Shown: in pieces, positions 53,433 through 61,836 of the stretch
Layout: each line of letters begins with the position of its first letter
Numbering within the stretch: the stretch's first letter is position 1
Assembly (NCBI GenBank): GCA_965119215.1
Contig: CBCPKK010000001.1
Location: forward strand, 1 to 64,000
Direction of reading: 5' to 3'
DNA: 64,000 bases
Origin: Buttiauxella sp965119215
GTDB taxonomy: Bacteria; Pseudomonadota; Gammaproteobacteria; Enterobacterales; Enterobacteriaceae
Position numbers and translations under genes: made by a program
Notes under the pieces: generated by a model
Told to the model about the DNA's origin: nothing
Database searches by the model: none
Seen by the model: the letters and a program-made list of their open reading frames with translations, nothing else

Positions 53433-54649
53433 AAGTTGGTTTCTTCTTGCTCAAATTCCCCGTGGCCTCAGAAACCTTTGTGCTCAACCAGATTGTCGCG
53501 TTTATCGACATGGGTTACGAGGTGGAAATTGTCGCCATTCAGAAGGGGGATTTGACCAACACGCACTCGGCATTCAAAGAGTACCAACTCGCCGAGAAAA
53601 CGACCTGGCTGATGGACGAACCTGCGGGTAAAGCGGCGAAACTGCAATCAAGGGCTTTAAACACCTTGCGTGGTTCGTTGCGCCCACGTACCTGGCGGGC
53701 ACTAAACACCGCCCGTTATGGCGAGGAAGCTCGCAATCTGATTCTTTCCTCTATTTGTGGCCGTAACCCGCAAACCGTGCAGGCCGATGTGTTTATCGCC
53801 CACTTTGGGCCTGCGGGTGTCACGGCGGCAAAGCTGCGTGAACTCGGCTTGCTCGAAGGCAAAATTGCCACGGTTTTCCACGGCATTGATATCTCAGGGC
53901 GCGAGGCTCTATCGCACTACACACCTGAATATCAAAAACTTTTCGTTCGCGGCGACTTGATGCTGCCAATCAGCGATTTGTGGGCAGGGCGCTTGCAAAA
54001 AATGGGCTGTCCGGCCGAGAAAATTACTGTCTCGCGTATGGGCGTTGATATGGAACGTTTCTCGCAACGTGCCGTAAAAGCACCGGCTAAAACGCTGGAG
54101 ATTATCTCGGTGGCGAGATTAACCGAGAAGAAAGGCCTGCATGTGGCAATTGAGGCCTGCTTGCTGCTTAAAGAACGCGGCGTGAAGTTCCGTTACAACA
54201 TCCTTGGCATTGGCCCGTGGGAGACGCGCCTGCGCACACTTATCGAACAGTATCAGCTCGACGATGTGGTGTTTATGCCGGGCTTTAAACCAAACCACGA
54301 AGTGAAAGCGATGCTGGATGAAGCCGACCTATTTTTGCTGCCGTCAATCACTGGCGAGGACGGAGATATGGAAGGAATACCCGTGGCATTAATGGAAGCG
54401 ATGGCGGTAGGTATTCCGGTCATTTCTACCGTTCATAGTGGCATTCCTGAATTGATAGACGCGGGGCGTTCAGGCTGGCTGGTGCCGGAAAAAGACGCCC
54501 CCGCGCTCGCTGACTGCTTGCAGGCATTTTCCAGTGTTGACGAGAGTGAACTGAAACCGATGCTGAGCCTGGCTCGCGAAAAAGTTGAAACTGAATTTAA
54601 TCAGAAAATCATCTATCAAAAATTAGCTCATCAGCTACATACGCTGTAA
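53429..54649 (+). CDS. wcaL: Colanic acid glycosyltransferase WcaL
   Basis: A 406-residue GT4 enzyme of E. coli length. MKVGFFLLKFPVASETFVLN start; donor-site motif SVARLTEKKGLHVAIEA and the E-x7-E region GIPVALMEAMAVGIPVISTV are intact. It adds a sugar of the side chain. Confidence 0.95.
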   Translation: MKVGFFLLKFPVASETFVLNQIVAFIDMGYEVEIVAIQKGDLTNTHSAFKEYQLAEKTTWLMDEPAGKAAKLQSRALNTLRGSLRPRTWRALNTARYGEEARNLILSSICGRNPQTVQADVFIAHFGPAGVTAAKLRELGLLEGKIATVFHGIDISGREALSHYTPEYQKLFVRGDLMLPISDLWAGRLQKMGCPAEKITVSRMGVDMERFSQRAVKAPAKTLEIISVARLTEKKGLHVAIEACLLLKERGVKFRYNILGIGPWETRLRTLIEQYQLDDVVFMPGFKPNHEVKAMLDEADLFLLPSITGEDGDMEGIPVALMEAMAVGIPVISTVHSGIPELIDAGRSGWLVPEKDAPALADCLQAFSSVDESELKPMLSLAREKVETEFNQKIIYQKLAHQLHTL

Positions 54650-54678
54650 ACCCACCGAGTGAAATATCACGAGGACGT

Positions 54679-56100
54679 ATGCGCAAACCATTTAAATCTA
54701 CACCTCCTTCCTTTTCATCCTCCCGCCGCAAATTGTTAAAGGCCAGTTCAGTACTGGCTGCGGTGCCATTCATTTTACCTCGCAGCGTGCTGGCAGCAGC
54801 CGGTAAAGGCGAGGTCAGCGTCCAAAAATTCTACAGCGGCGACTGGATTGCCGCCTTCAAACAAGCCTTTTCAACTGCTGATACCGTAAAAGTCCCCGCC
54901 GATTTGGTCTGCGACAACATCAACACCGCTATCTTTATGCCGGAAGGCAAAACGTTGCACGTTGCTGGTGGTTTAAAAGGCAATGGCAAAGGGCGTTTTG
55001 TGATGCAGGACGGCTGCAAGATAGTGGGGGAGAAGGGCGGGCGCTTTAACAATATCACCCTTGATGTGCGTGGTTCAGATTGCACTATCAAAGGGATTGA
55101 TATGAGCGGTTTTGTGCCTGTTACGCAGATCTACATCGGTGGCAAAGAGAAACGTACTATGCGCAATCTGGTTATCGATCAGATTACCGTGCACGACGCG
55201 AACTACGCCATTCTGCGGCAGGGGTTCCACAATCGCATGGAAAACGTGAAGATCACCAACGGCCATTTTAGTCACTTACAAGGTGATGCTATTGAATGGA
55301 ACGTGGCGATCAACGACCACGATTTGCTTATCTCCGACCATGTAATTGATAACATTGATTGCACCAACGGTAAGATCAACTGGGGTATCGGCATTGGGCT
55401 TGCCGGGAGTACTTACGACAATGAATACCCGGAAGACCAGGCGGTGAAGAATTTTGTTGTGGCGAATATTACCGGCAGCAACTGCCGCCAGTTGGTTCAC
55501 GTCGAGAATGGTAAGCACTTTATTATCCGTAATATAAAGGCACGCAATATTAATCATACTTTCAGTAAGAAAGCAGGAATAGATAACGCCACTGTAGCAA
55601 TTTACGGCTGTGATAATTTCGTGATTGATAATGTCGATATGAAAGATAGTGCAGGGTTTCTTATTGGCTATGGCGTGATCAAGGGTAAGTACCTGTCTAT
55701 TCCGCAAAATTTCAAACTCAACGACATCACGCTTGATAATACCGATATGCAGCTTAAAAGCCGGGGGATTCAGATTTCATCTGGTAATGCGACGTCATTC
55801 GTGGCAATAACCAATGTTGTGATGAAACGCGCAACGCTTGAGTTGCACAACAAGCCGCAACACTTGTTTTTGCGAAACGTTGATGTGATGCAGAACGCGG
55901 ACGTCGGGCCCGCGCTGAAGCTAAACTTTGACCTGCGTAAGGACGTGCGCGGCCGCTTTATGGCCAAAGACGATACGCTGCTGTCGCTTGCCAATGTGCG
56001 AGCCGTGAACGAGAAGGGGCGCAGTTCGGTGGATATCGACCGCGTTGACCAGCGGCATGTGAACACTAGTGGGCTGAATTTTGCTCTGCCAGGGAACTGA
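54679..56100 (+). CDS. wcaM: Colanic acid biosynthesis protein WcaM
   Basis: A 473-residue protein (E. coli 464) with a parallel beta-helix-like repeat pattern (INGHFSHLQGDAIEWN, VDIDNIDC-like stretches). A twin-arginine signal is visible: SSRRKLLKASS (R16-R17), a hydrophobic stretch to about 38 and a likely cut after VLA. Its precise function in colanic acid biology is not settled; the fold and export suggest it binds or processes polysaccharide in the periplasm. Last gene of the cluster. Confidence 0.93.
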   Translation: MRKPFKSTPPSFSSSRRKLLKASSVLAAVPFILPRSVLAAAGKGEVSVQKFYSGDWIAAFKQAFSTADTVKVPADLVCDNINTAIFMPEGKTLHVAGGLKGNGKGRFVMQDGCKIVGEKGGRFNNITLDVRGSDCTIKGIDMSGFVPVTQIYIGGKEKRTMRNLVIDQITVHDANYAILRQGFHNRMENVKITNGHFSHLQGDAIEWNVAINDHDLLISDHVIDNIDCTNGKINWGIGIGLAGSTYDNEYPEDQAVKNFVVANITGSNCRQLVHVENGKHFIIRNIKARNINHTFSKKAGIDNATVAIYGCDNFVIDNVDMKDSAGFLIGYGVIKGKYLSIPQNFKLNDITLDNTDMQLKSRGIQISSGNATSFVAITNVVMKRATLELHNKPQHLFLRNVDVMQNADVGPALKLNFDLRKDVRGRFMAKDDTLLSLANVRAVNEKGRSSVDIDRVDQRHVNTSGLNFALPGN

Positions 56101-56335
56101 AGATAAGGTGGGAATATTAGCTGCATATTCAAAAATAGCAGAAAGCGAAATTTTATTAGTAAATATAGTATCATTATTGGCAGTTTTTTATGCTGGCTAT
56201 CAAGCTTTAAATGTTTATAATTCTGTCACAAAATCAGATGAAAGCGACCGTATACGACCGAATATTGCCATTGGAATTCGGAAATTTCATACGCTTAACT
56301 TTTCATCTGAACAAATTTTACTCACTGGGTATGGT

Positions 56336-57331
56336 ATGAAAGAGAAGGTTATTTTTGTTGGTGCGTCGGGATTTGTTGGTACTCGACTTCTTGAAACAGC
56401 ACATCTTGAATTCGACATCAAAAATTTAGATAAACAAGGCAGCCACTTCTACCCAGACATTACTGTGAACGGTGATGTCCGTGAACAAAGTTCACTGGAT
56501 GACCATTTCGCAGGGCAACAAACGGTTGTACTTCTTGCAGCAGAACACCGTGATGATGTTAGCCCAACGTCACTTTACTATGATGTAAATGTCCAGGGTA
56601 CTCGCAATGTCCTCGCAGCTATGGACAAAAACGGCGTTAAAAATATCATTTTTACCAGCTCTGTTGCAGTGTATGGGCTGAACAAAAAGAATCCAGATGA
56701 AACCCATCCAATTGATCCCTTCAATCATTATGGAAAGAGTAAATGGCAGGCGGAAGAGGTGCTGCGTGCCTGGCACAGTGAAGCGCCAGAAGAAAGATCT
56801 CTCACCATCATTCGTCCTACCGTCATCTTCGGCGAAAGAAATCGCGGGAATGTCTACAACCTCCTGAAACAGATTGCCAGTGGCAAATTTGCCATGGTCG
56901 GTGCGGGCAATAATTTCAAGTCCATGGCCTATGTTGGCAACATCGTCGAGTTCATCAAGTACAAACTCCATAATGTCGAGAAGGGATATCAGGTTTACAA
57001 CTACGTTGATAAACCTGATCTGAACATGAACCAGCTTGTCTCTGAAGTTGAGAAAAGCCTTAGCAAGAAAATCCCATCGGTTCACTTGCCGTATGCAGTA
57101 GGGATGCTAGGTGGTTTCTGTTTCGATGTGCTGAGTAAGGTTACTGGCAAGAAGTATTCGATTAGCTCAGTGCGAGTGAAGAAATTCTGCGCAACTACGC
57201 AGTTTGATGCCAGCAAGGTACATGCTTGCGGATTCACCGCACCTTATACCTTGTCTCAAGGGCTGGATCGTACTTTGCAGTATGAGTTTGTGTCTGCCAA
57301 AAAGGACGATATTACGTTTGTTTCTGAGTGA
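56336..57331 (+). CDS. gnu: GlcNAc-diphospho-undecaprenol 4-epimerase Gnu
   Basis: A 331-residue SDR epimerase. MKEKVIFVGASGFVGTRLLE at the N-terminus, catalytic SSVAVYG and YGKSK. It corresponds in length, sequence and place to E. coli O157 Gnu (Z3206), between wcaM and galF. That enzyme converts GlcNAc-PP-undecaprenol to GalNAc-PP-undecaprenol, giving GalNAc as the first O-unit sugar. ATG at 56336 is chosen; the frame is open to 56081, but the extra 85 residues overlap wcaM and look random. The 235-base gap before it is AT-rich and may carry a promoter (TATAAT at about 56216). Confidence 0.9.
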   Translation: MKEKVIFVGASGFVGTRLLETAHLEFDIKNLDKQGSHFYPDITVNGDVREQSSLDDHFAGQQTVVLLAAEHRDDVSPTSLYYDVNVQGTRNVLAAMDKNGVKNIIFTSSVAVYGLNKKNPDETHPIDPFNHYGKSKWQAEEVLRAWHSEAPEERSLTIIRPTVIFGERNRGNVYNLLKQIASGKFAMVGAGNNFKSMAYVGNIVEFIKYKLHNVEKGYQVYNYVDKPDLNMNQLVSEVEKSLSKKIPSVHLPYAVGMLGGFCFDVLSKVTGKKYSISSVRVKKFCATTQFDASKVHACGFTAPYTLSQGLDRTLQYEFVSAKKDDITFVSE

Positions 57332-57441
57332 GGGAAGGGAGGGATAGTGCTGATTCAGCGGGAGTAATCTGATTCAGACCTATCATAGTTGTATGTATTC
57401 TATTGAAACGTACATTTTACCTGACGAGCGATAGTCGTTTA

Positions 57442-57487
57442 CATATCCATCTGGTGACTACTGAAATGTAAATTTTAGATGGATATG
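57442..57487. promoter_or_regulatory. 11-base inverted repeat upstream of galF
   Basis: CATATCCATCT (57442-57452) and AGATGGATATG (57477-57487) are perfect inverted copies separated by 24 bases. The right arm ends 15 bases before the galF -10, where a -35 would lie, so a protein bound to both arms could control the promoter. Confidence 0.5.
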
Positions 57488-57501
57488 CATTTACCAAAGA
57501 C

Positions 57502-57507
57502 TATAAT
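57502..57507 (+). promoter_or_regulatory. -10 element of the galF promoter
   Basis: A perfect TATAAT lies 30 bases before galF ATG. No consensus -35 is visible at 16-18 bases; that place is occupied by the right arm of the inverted repeat. Confidence 0.5.
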
Positions 57508-57536
57508 CCCTCAACCATTTTATAGGTGGGCTGAAT

Positions 57537-58436
57537 ATGATGAATTTGAAAGCAGTTATCCCGGTAGCCGGTTTGGGCATGCATATGTTGCCTGCAACAA
57601 AAGCTATCCCTAAAGAAATGTTACCGATCGTCGATAAACCGATGATTCAATATATCGTCGACGAAATCGTAGCTGCCGGTATCAAAGAGATCGTGCTGGT
57701 GACGCATTCATCCAAGAATGCGGTAGAAAACCATTTCGACACTTCTTATGAGCTGGAAGCACTGCTTGAGCAACGCGTAAAACGCCAGTTGCTCGCGGAA
57801 GTTCAGTCTATCTGCCCGCCGGGCGTGACCATAATGAATGTGCGCCAGGCTCAGCCCTTGGGACTCGGTCACTCCATTTTGTGTGCTCACCCAATTATCG
57901 GCGATAACCCATTTGTTGTGGTCTTACCTGACGTTATCCTCGATGGTGCCAGCGCTGACCCATTGCGCTATAATTTAGCTGCGATCGTTGAGCGTTTCAA
58001 AGAAACAGGCCGCAGTCAGGTTCTGGCTAAACACATGCCAAACGAGGATTTGTCTGAGTACTCGGTAATTACAACCGAAGAGCCGTTGAATAACGATGGT
58101 CAGGTTGGTCGCATTGTTGATTTCGTGGAAAAACCGGATCAGCCACAATCGCTGGATTCCGATCTAGCAGCGGTAGGGCGCTATGTCCTGTCAGCAGATA
58201 TTTGGCCTGAACTGGAAAAAACCGAACCAGGTGCTTGGGGTCGTATCCAACTGACAGATGCCATTGCTGCCTTGAACCAAAAGCAAGCGGTAGAAGCAGC
58301 ATTGATGACTGGAGAAAGCTACGACTGCGGCAAGAAAATGGGTTACATGCAGGCATTCGTACAATACGGCTTGCGTAACCATAAAGAAGGGCAGAAGTTC
58401 AGGGACAGCATTATCGATATCCTTGAAAGATACTAA
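57537..58436 (+). CDS. galF: GalF, UTP-glucose-1-phosphate uridylyltransferase-like protein
   Basis: A 299-residue GalU homologue (E. coli GalF 297). The N-terminal loop reads GLGMHMLPATKAIPKEMLP; GalU has TR where GalF has MH, a difference linked to the very low activity of GalF, which is thought to modulate GalU. It is the classical left border of the O-antigen cluster. AGGTGG precedes the ATG. Confidence 0.97.
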   Translation: MMNLKAVIPVAGLGMHMLPATKAIPKEMLPIVDKPMIQYIVDEIVAAGIKEIVLVTHSSKNAVENHFDTSYELEALLEQRVKRQLLAEVQSICPPGVTIMNVRQAQPLGLGHSILCAHPIIGDNPFVVVLPDVILDGASADPLRYNLAAIVERFKETGRSQVLAKHMPNEDLSEYSVITTEEPLNNDGQVGRIVDFVEKPDQPQSLDSDLAAVGRYVLSADIWPELEKTEPGAWGRIQLTDAIAALNQKQAVEAALMTGESYDCGKKMGYMQAFVQYGLRNHKEGQKFRDSIIDILERY

Positions 58437-58449
58437 GAATATTAGTATT

Positions 58450-58496
58450 TAACAATCAAGTCATAGTGAATGATCGTCACTATGACTTGATTGTTA
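58450..58496. other. Perfect 20-bp hairpin after galF
   Basis: AACAATCAAGTCATAGTGA (58451-58469) and its exact reverse complement (58477-58495), plus one more T-A pair, flank a 7-base loop, starting 14 bases after the galF stop. It is AT-rich and has no T-run, so it is an atypical terminator at best. It could be an RNA processing signal or protein site. Confidence 0.7.
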
Positions 58497-58562
58497 GCAA
58501 ATAAAGTAGAAATATTTTAAGATTAATATCGAGCATTCAATAATAATATTATATTAGTAGCC

Positions 58563-58601
58563 CAGTTTACAGGTAGCTGTTGAGCCTGGGGCGGTAGCAT
58601 T
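58563..58601 (+). promoter_or_regulatory. JUMPstart with ops element before the O-antigen operon
   Basis: 39 bases beginning CAGTTTACAGGTAGCTGTTG and ending in GGCGGTAGCATT (58590-58601) match the JUMPstart/ops consensus, with the AGGTAGCTGTTGAGCCTGGG part nearly canonical. It ends 46 bases before wzx and should load RfaH for the O-antigen operon. A promoter probably lies in the AT-rich DNA just upstream (58500-58560). Confidence 0.92.
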
Positions 58602-58647
58602 GATTTTTATGTAATCAAATAATCTATTTTTTTGGAAGTGGGACGCT

Positions 58648-59895
58648 ATGTCACTCAAGAAGAATGCAATTTATTTAATTGCCATGCAAGGTGTTAATTA
58701 TATAGCCCCATTAATATTAGTACCATATCTTACCAGAGTGTTGGGTGTGGATAATTATGGTGTTCTTGGGCTTTCAATAACGATTAGTCAGTATTTAATT
58801 CTATTTACCGACTTTGGATTTAACCTCACAGCAAGTAAAAAAGTTTCTCAATACAGAAGTTGTAAATATAAAGTAAGTGTTATTTTTTGGCATGTCTTTT
58901 TTGCGAAATTTATTTTAATGATAATGTCATTATTGTTCCTGACTGTTTGTGTTTTTAGTTTTGATAAATTACATGCTATACAATATGAAATATATTTAGT
59001 AAGCATTTCTGTTATTGGGAGTTTAATCCTTCCTTCGTGGTTGTTTCAAGGTTTTGAGAAAACAAAAATATTTTCATTGTTTAATATTTTAATAAAACTG
59101 CTGTTAGTTCCAGCAACACTTTATTTTGTTAAAGATGCTAGTGATTTGCTTTATGCTTGCGCATTACAAGGGGGGATACAAATTGGTGCGGGCGTAATGG
59201 CCTTGTTGTTTGTAATACATAATGATTATATAGTCCGCACTCCAGTGAAACTTAAATTATCGTTAGGTTATATAAAGTCCTCCGCACCTGTTTTTTTTGG
59301 AAATTTTTCTATATCACTATATACACTAAGCACTCCGTTAGTCCTAGGCTTGGTAAATAGCAAGTTTGAAGTTGGGCTTTATAGCGCCACTGATAGAATA
59401 AGAGGTGCGGTTATAGGAATATTTCTAATTGTTGGTTATGCAATTTACCCTCGAGTCAGTTATTTATTTAAATACGACAAATGTAATGCTAATAAATTGT
59501 TGAAAAAAATATTTTACTTTCAATTAATTTCAGGCGTTGGGGCTTTTGTTGTTGTTTTTTATTTTTCACATTTTATTGTGGGTTTTTTATTTGGTGATTC
59601 ATATCGAGATACAGCACAATTATTAAAGTTAATGGCCCCAATGTTTGTTTTAGTCCCTATTTCAATTTTGATGGCTAACTATTTACTTCTTCCAAATGGA
59701 TATCAGAGTGAATATGCAAAAAACTCCTTCATTGTATGCTTATTGCATTTAATGTATATATATCCATTGTGCAAAAATTATGGGGCGATTGGTGGCGCAT
59801 ATGCAATATTAATCTCAGAAATTATTAGCTTTATGTTGCTATTTTATTGGACAAGTAGGCATAAGTTATTGCAAAGGGTGTTGTTAAATAAATGA
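58648..59895 (+). CDS. wzx: O-antigen flippase Wzx
   Basis: A 415-residue, about 12-helix polysaccharide transporter of the RfbX group. KKNAIYLIAMQGVNYIAPLI and LVPYLTRVLGVDNYGVLGL are the typical N-terminus. It flips the undecaprenyl-linked O-unit. It is AT-rich, unlike the upstream backbone genes, suggesting acquisition by transfer. It overlaps the next gene by four bases (ATGA). Confidence 0.92.
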   Translation: MSLKKNAIYLIAMQGVNYIAPLILVPYLTRVLGVDNYGVLGLSITISQYLILFTDFGFNLTASKKVSQYRSCKYKVSVIFWHVFFAKFILMIMSLLFLTVCVFSFDKLHAIQYEIYLVSISVIGSLILPSWLFQGFEKTKIFSLFNILIKLLLVPATLYFVKDASDLLYACALQGGIQIGAGVMALLFVIHNDYIVRTPVKLKLSLGYIKSSAPVFFGNFSISLYTLSTPLVLGLVNSKFEVGLYSATDRIRGAVIGIFLIVGYAIYPRVSYLFKYDKCNANKLLKKIFYFQLISGVGAFVVVFYFSHFIVGFLFGDSYRDTAQLLKLMAPMFVLVPISILMANYLLLPNGYQSEYAKNSFIVCLLHLMYIYPLCKNYGAIGGAYAILISEIISFMLLFYWTSRHKLLQRVLLNK

Positions 59896-60896
59896 ATAAA
59901 GACATATGCATAAGTGTTATTATACCTTGTTGGAATGGGGAGTTGTACATTCGTGATACTATATATTCTATTATTCACTCATGGAAAAAAAAACCAGAGT
60001 GTTATATTGATCTAATCATTGTAAATGATGGTTCAGTAGATAAAACTGAAGAGTATATTCATAGTATAATCACACCTTCAGAAAATGTAACGATATTATA
60101 TTTATATCAAAACAATTCCGGTCCAAGTGTTGCTCGTAACAATGGTCTTAAACATGCAAAAGGTGACTATATTACATTTTTGGATGCGGATGACCTTTGG
60201 GCGGAAAATTATCTTGAGTCTGTTTTAAATAGCGTAAAAAAATCCCAGCCTGATATTATTGAATTTAATTCAGTTCGGTTTGTTACTGAGGGAGAGGGCA
60301 AAAAAGTAATAGATAAACTTGAATTTGTTAATAGTGATTATTTCGGATGTATTGAGGAACGAATATTAAGTGACGTTTTTCTTAAAAGCATGTGGTACGT
60401 ATGGGCGAGAGTATATAAAAAAAATGTATTGTCAGATGCTATGTTTAACTCAAATATCATACATCATGAAGATGCGGAATTTTTACCACGTATATATTTA
60501 AAAGCTGCAACAATAGCTAGGTTGAATAAAGAGTTAGTATATTACCGTTTGAATTTAAATAGTATTACTAGCAAACCATCTGTTAAAAGTTTAGAAGACC
60601 ATTTTCTTGTTTGTAACTCATACTTAGAAGAAATAAATAAGAACAAAAATTTCTCAAGATACTATAAAATTGCAATGATAAATTGCCTGTGGGGGTATAA
60701 ACGCATTCTACTTGACTTAAGGGAATCAATGCCTTCCAAACATTCACCTTTTTACTATTATTTAGACATGGCGAAAAAAAACTCAAACCTTTGTCAAGAG
60801 AAATTAAGCGCAAAGAAAAAATTTTTCATATACCTGCCAAATTTATATTTTGCTATAAATATAGTGATATATAAATTTAGAGAATGGATGCGTTAA
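59892..60896 (+). CDS. Family 2 glycosyltransferase of the O-antigen cluster
   Basis: A 334-residue GT-A enzyme. CISVIIPCWNGELYIRDTI, LIIVNDGSVDKTEEYI and the metal-binding FLDADD are the GT2 signatures in the first 110 residues; ADDLWAENYL follows. The C-terminal part, about 230-334, is variable and may contact the acceptor. It probably adds one sugar to the O-unit; donor and linkage cannot be told. Confidence 0.87.
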   Translation: MNKDICISVIIPCWNGELYIRDTIYSIIHSWKKKPECYIDLIIVNDGSVDKTEEYIHSIITPSENVTILYLYQNNSGPSVARNNGLKHAKGDYITFLDADDLWAENYLESVLNSVKKSQPDIIEFNSVRFVTEGEGKKVIDKLEFVNSDYFGCIEERILSDVFLKSMWYVWARVYKKNVLSDAMFNSNIIHHEDAEFLPRIYLKAATIARLNKELVYYRLNLNSITSKPSVKSLEDHFLVCNSYLEEINKNKNFSRYYKIAMINCLWGYKRILLDLRESMPSKHSPFYYYLDMAKKNSNLCQEKLSAKKKFFIYLPNLYFAINIVIYKFREWMR

Positions 60897-60897
60897 G

Positions 60898-61836
60898 ATG
60901 AAAGATATAAAATTTTCTATTGTTATAGCTCTTTACAATAAAGAGAATTATATTCTAAAAACGATAAAGTCCATCATTAACTCATTTGAACTATGTAAGG
61001 GGGAATGTAGTTATGAAATTGTAATCATAGATGATGGCTCAACAGATAATAGTGCAAATGTAATTAAAGAACTTAAAAGCGAGAAAATTAAAACCTATTA
61101 TCAAACTAATTCTGGGGTATCAAGTGCTAGGAATGCAGGGATAAAATATAGTCAAGGTGAATACATTGTATTTTGCGATGCTGATGACATTGTCCTTAAT
61201 AATTACGCAGAATTCTTGGATGATGCGACTGGTTTTTACACAGATAATGATGTTTTCGTTGCGTATAGCCAAGTGATTCGTGATGAAGAAATCATTGACA
61301 GTGAAATTTATGCAAGAAAGGATGTTAGAGAAATAACTGATTTTTTTGTTGAATGGGAGAAAAAATCATTTTTCAGTATGTCATCACTTTGCGTGAAGAA
61401 AGAATTTATTACTAATAATGATTTATCTTTTGATAAGAATATAAGCTCTGGTGAGGATCTGATTTTCTTCTTTAAAATTGGATTGTTGACTAAAATCATT
61501 GCATATGATAAACCTGCTGTTATTTACTATAAAGGGATTGTCGCCCAGTTAAGTGCCACTCCTGACCTTGATGTTGGTGAACACACACAATTTTTATTTA
61601 AAATTAGAAAAGAGTGCTTATTATCGCAAGAAACGCTTAAATCAATTGATAAAATAATAGATAAACAAATGTCATATGTTGTAGTTGATAACTTACTTAT
61701 GAAAAATTATGTCAATGCTTTGAGAATTATTTATAAAAGACCTCGGATGCTTAAGAATTATAAAATAGCCATGAAAGTGATGATTTCATGTATATCTAGA
61801 AAATTTTTTTTAAAAATATCAAATAGAATTCGATGA
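60898..61836 (+). CDS. Family 2 glycosyltransferase of the O-antigen cluster
   Basis: A 312-residue GT-A enzyme. KFSIVIALYNKENYILKTIK, VIIDDGSTDNSANVI and FCDADD are the GT2 motifs; SSGEDLIFFFK is the probable base region. It follows the other transferase gene directly and overlaps wzy by four bases. Donor unknown. Confidence 0.87.
   Translation: MKDIKFSIVIALYNKENYILKTIKSIINSFELCKGECSYEIVIIDDGSTDNSANVIKELKSEKIKTYYQTNSGVSSARNAGIKYSQGEYIVFCDADDIVLNNYAEFLDDATGFYTDNDVFVAYSQVIRDEEIIDSEIYARKDVREITDFFVEWEKKSFFSMSSLCVKKEFITNNDLSFDKNISSGEDLIFFFKIGLLTKIIAYDKPAVIYYKGIVAQLSATPDLDVGEHTQFLFKIRKECLLSQETLKSIDKIIDKQMSYVVVDNLLMKNYVNALRIIYKRPRMLKNYKIAMKVMISCISRKFFLKISNRIR

Noticed and set aside
56081..56335. 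85-residue N-terminal extension of gnu
   Set aside because: It begins inside wcaM, has no family similarity, and Gnu proteins begin at the ATG at 56336.
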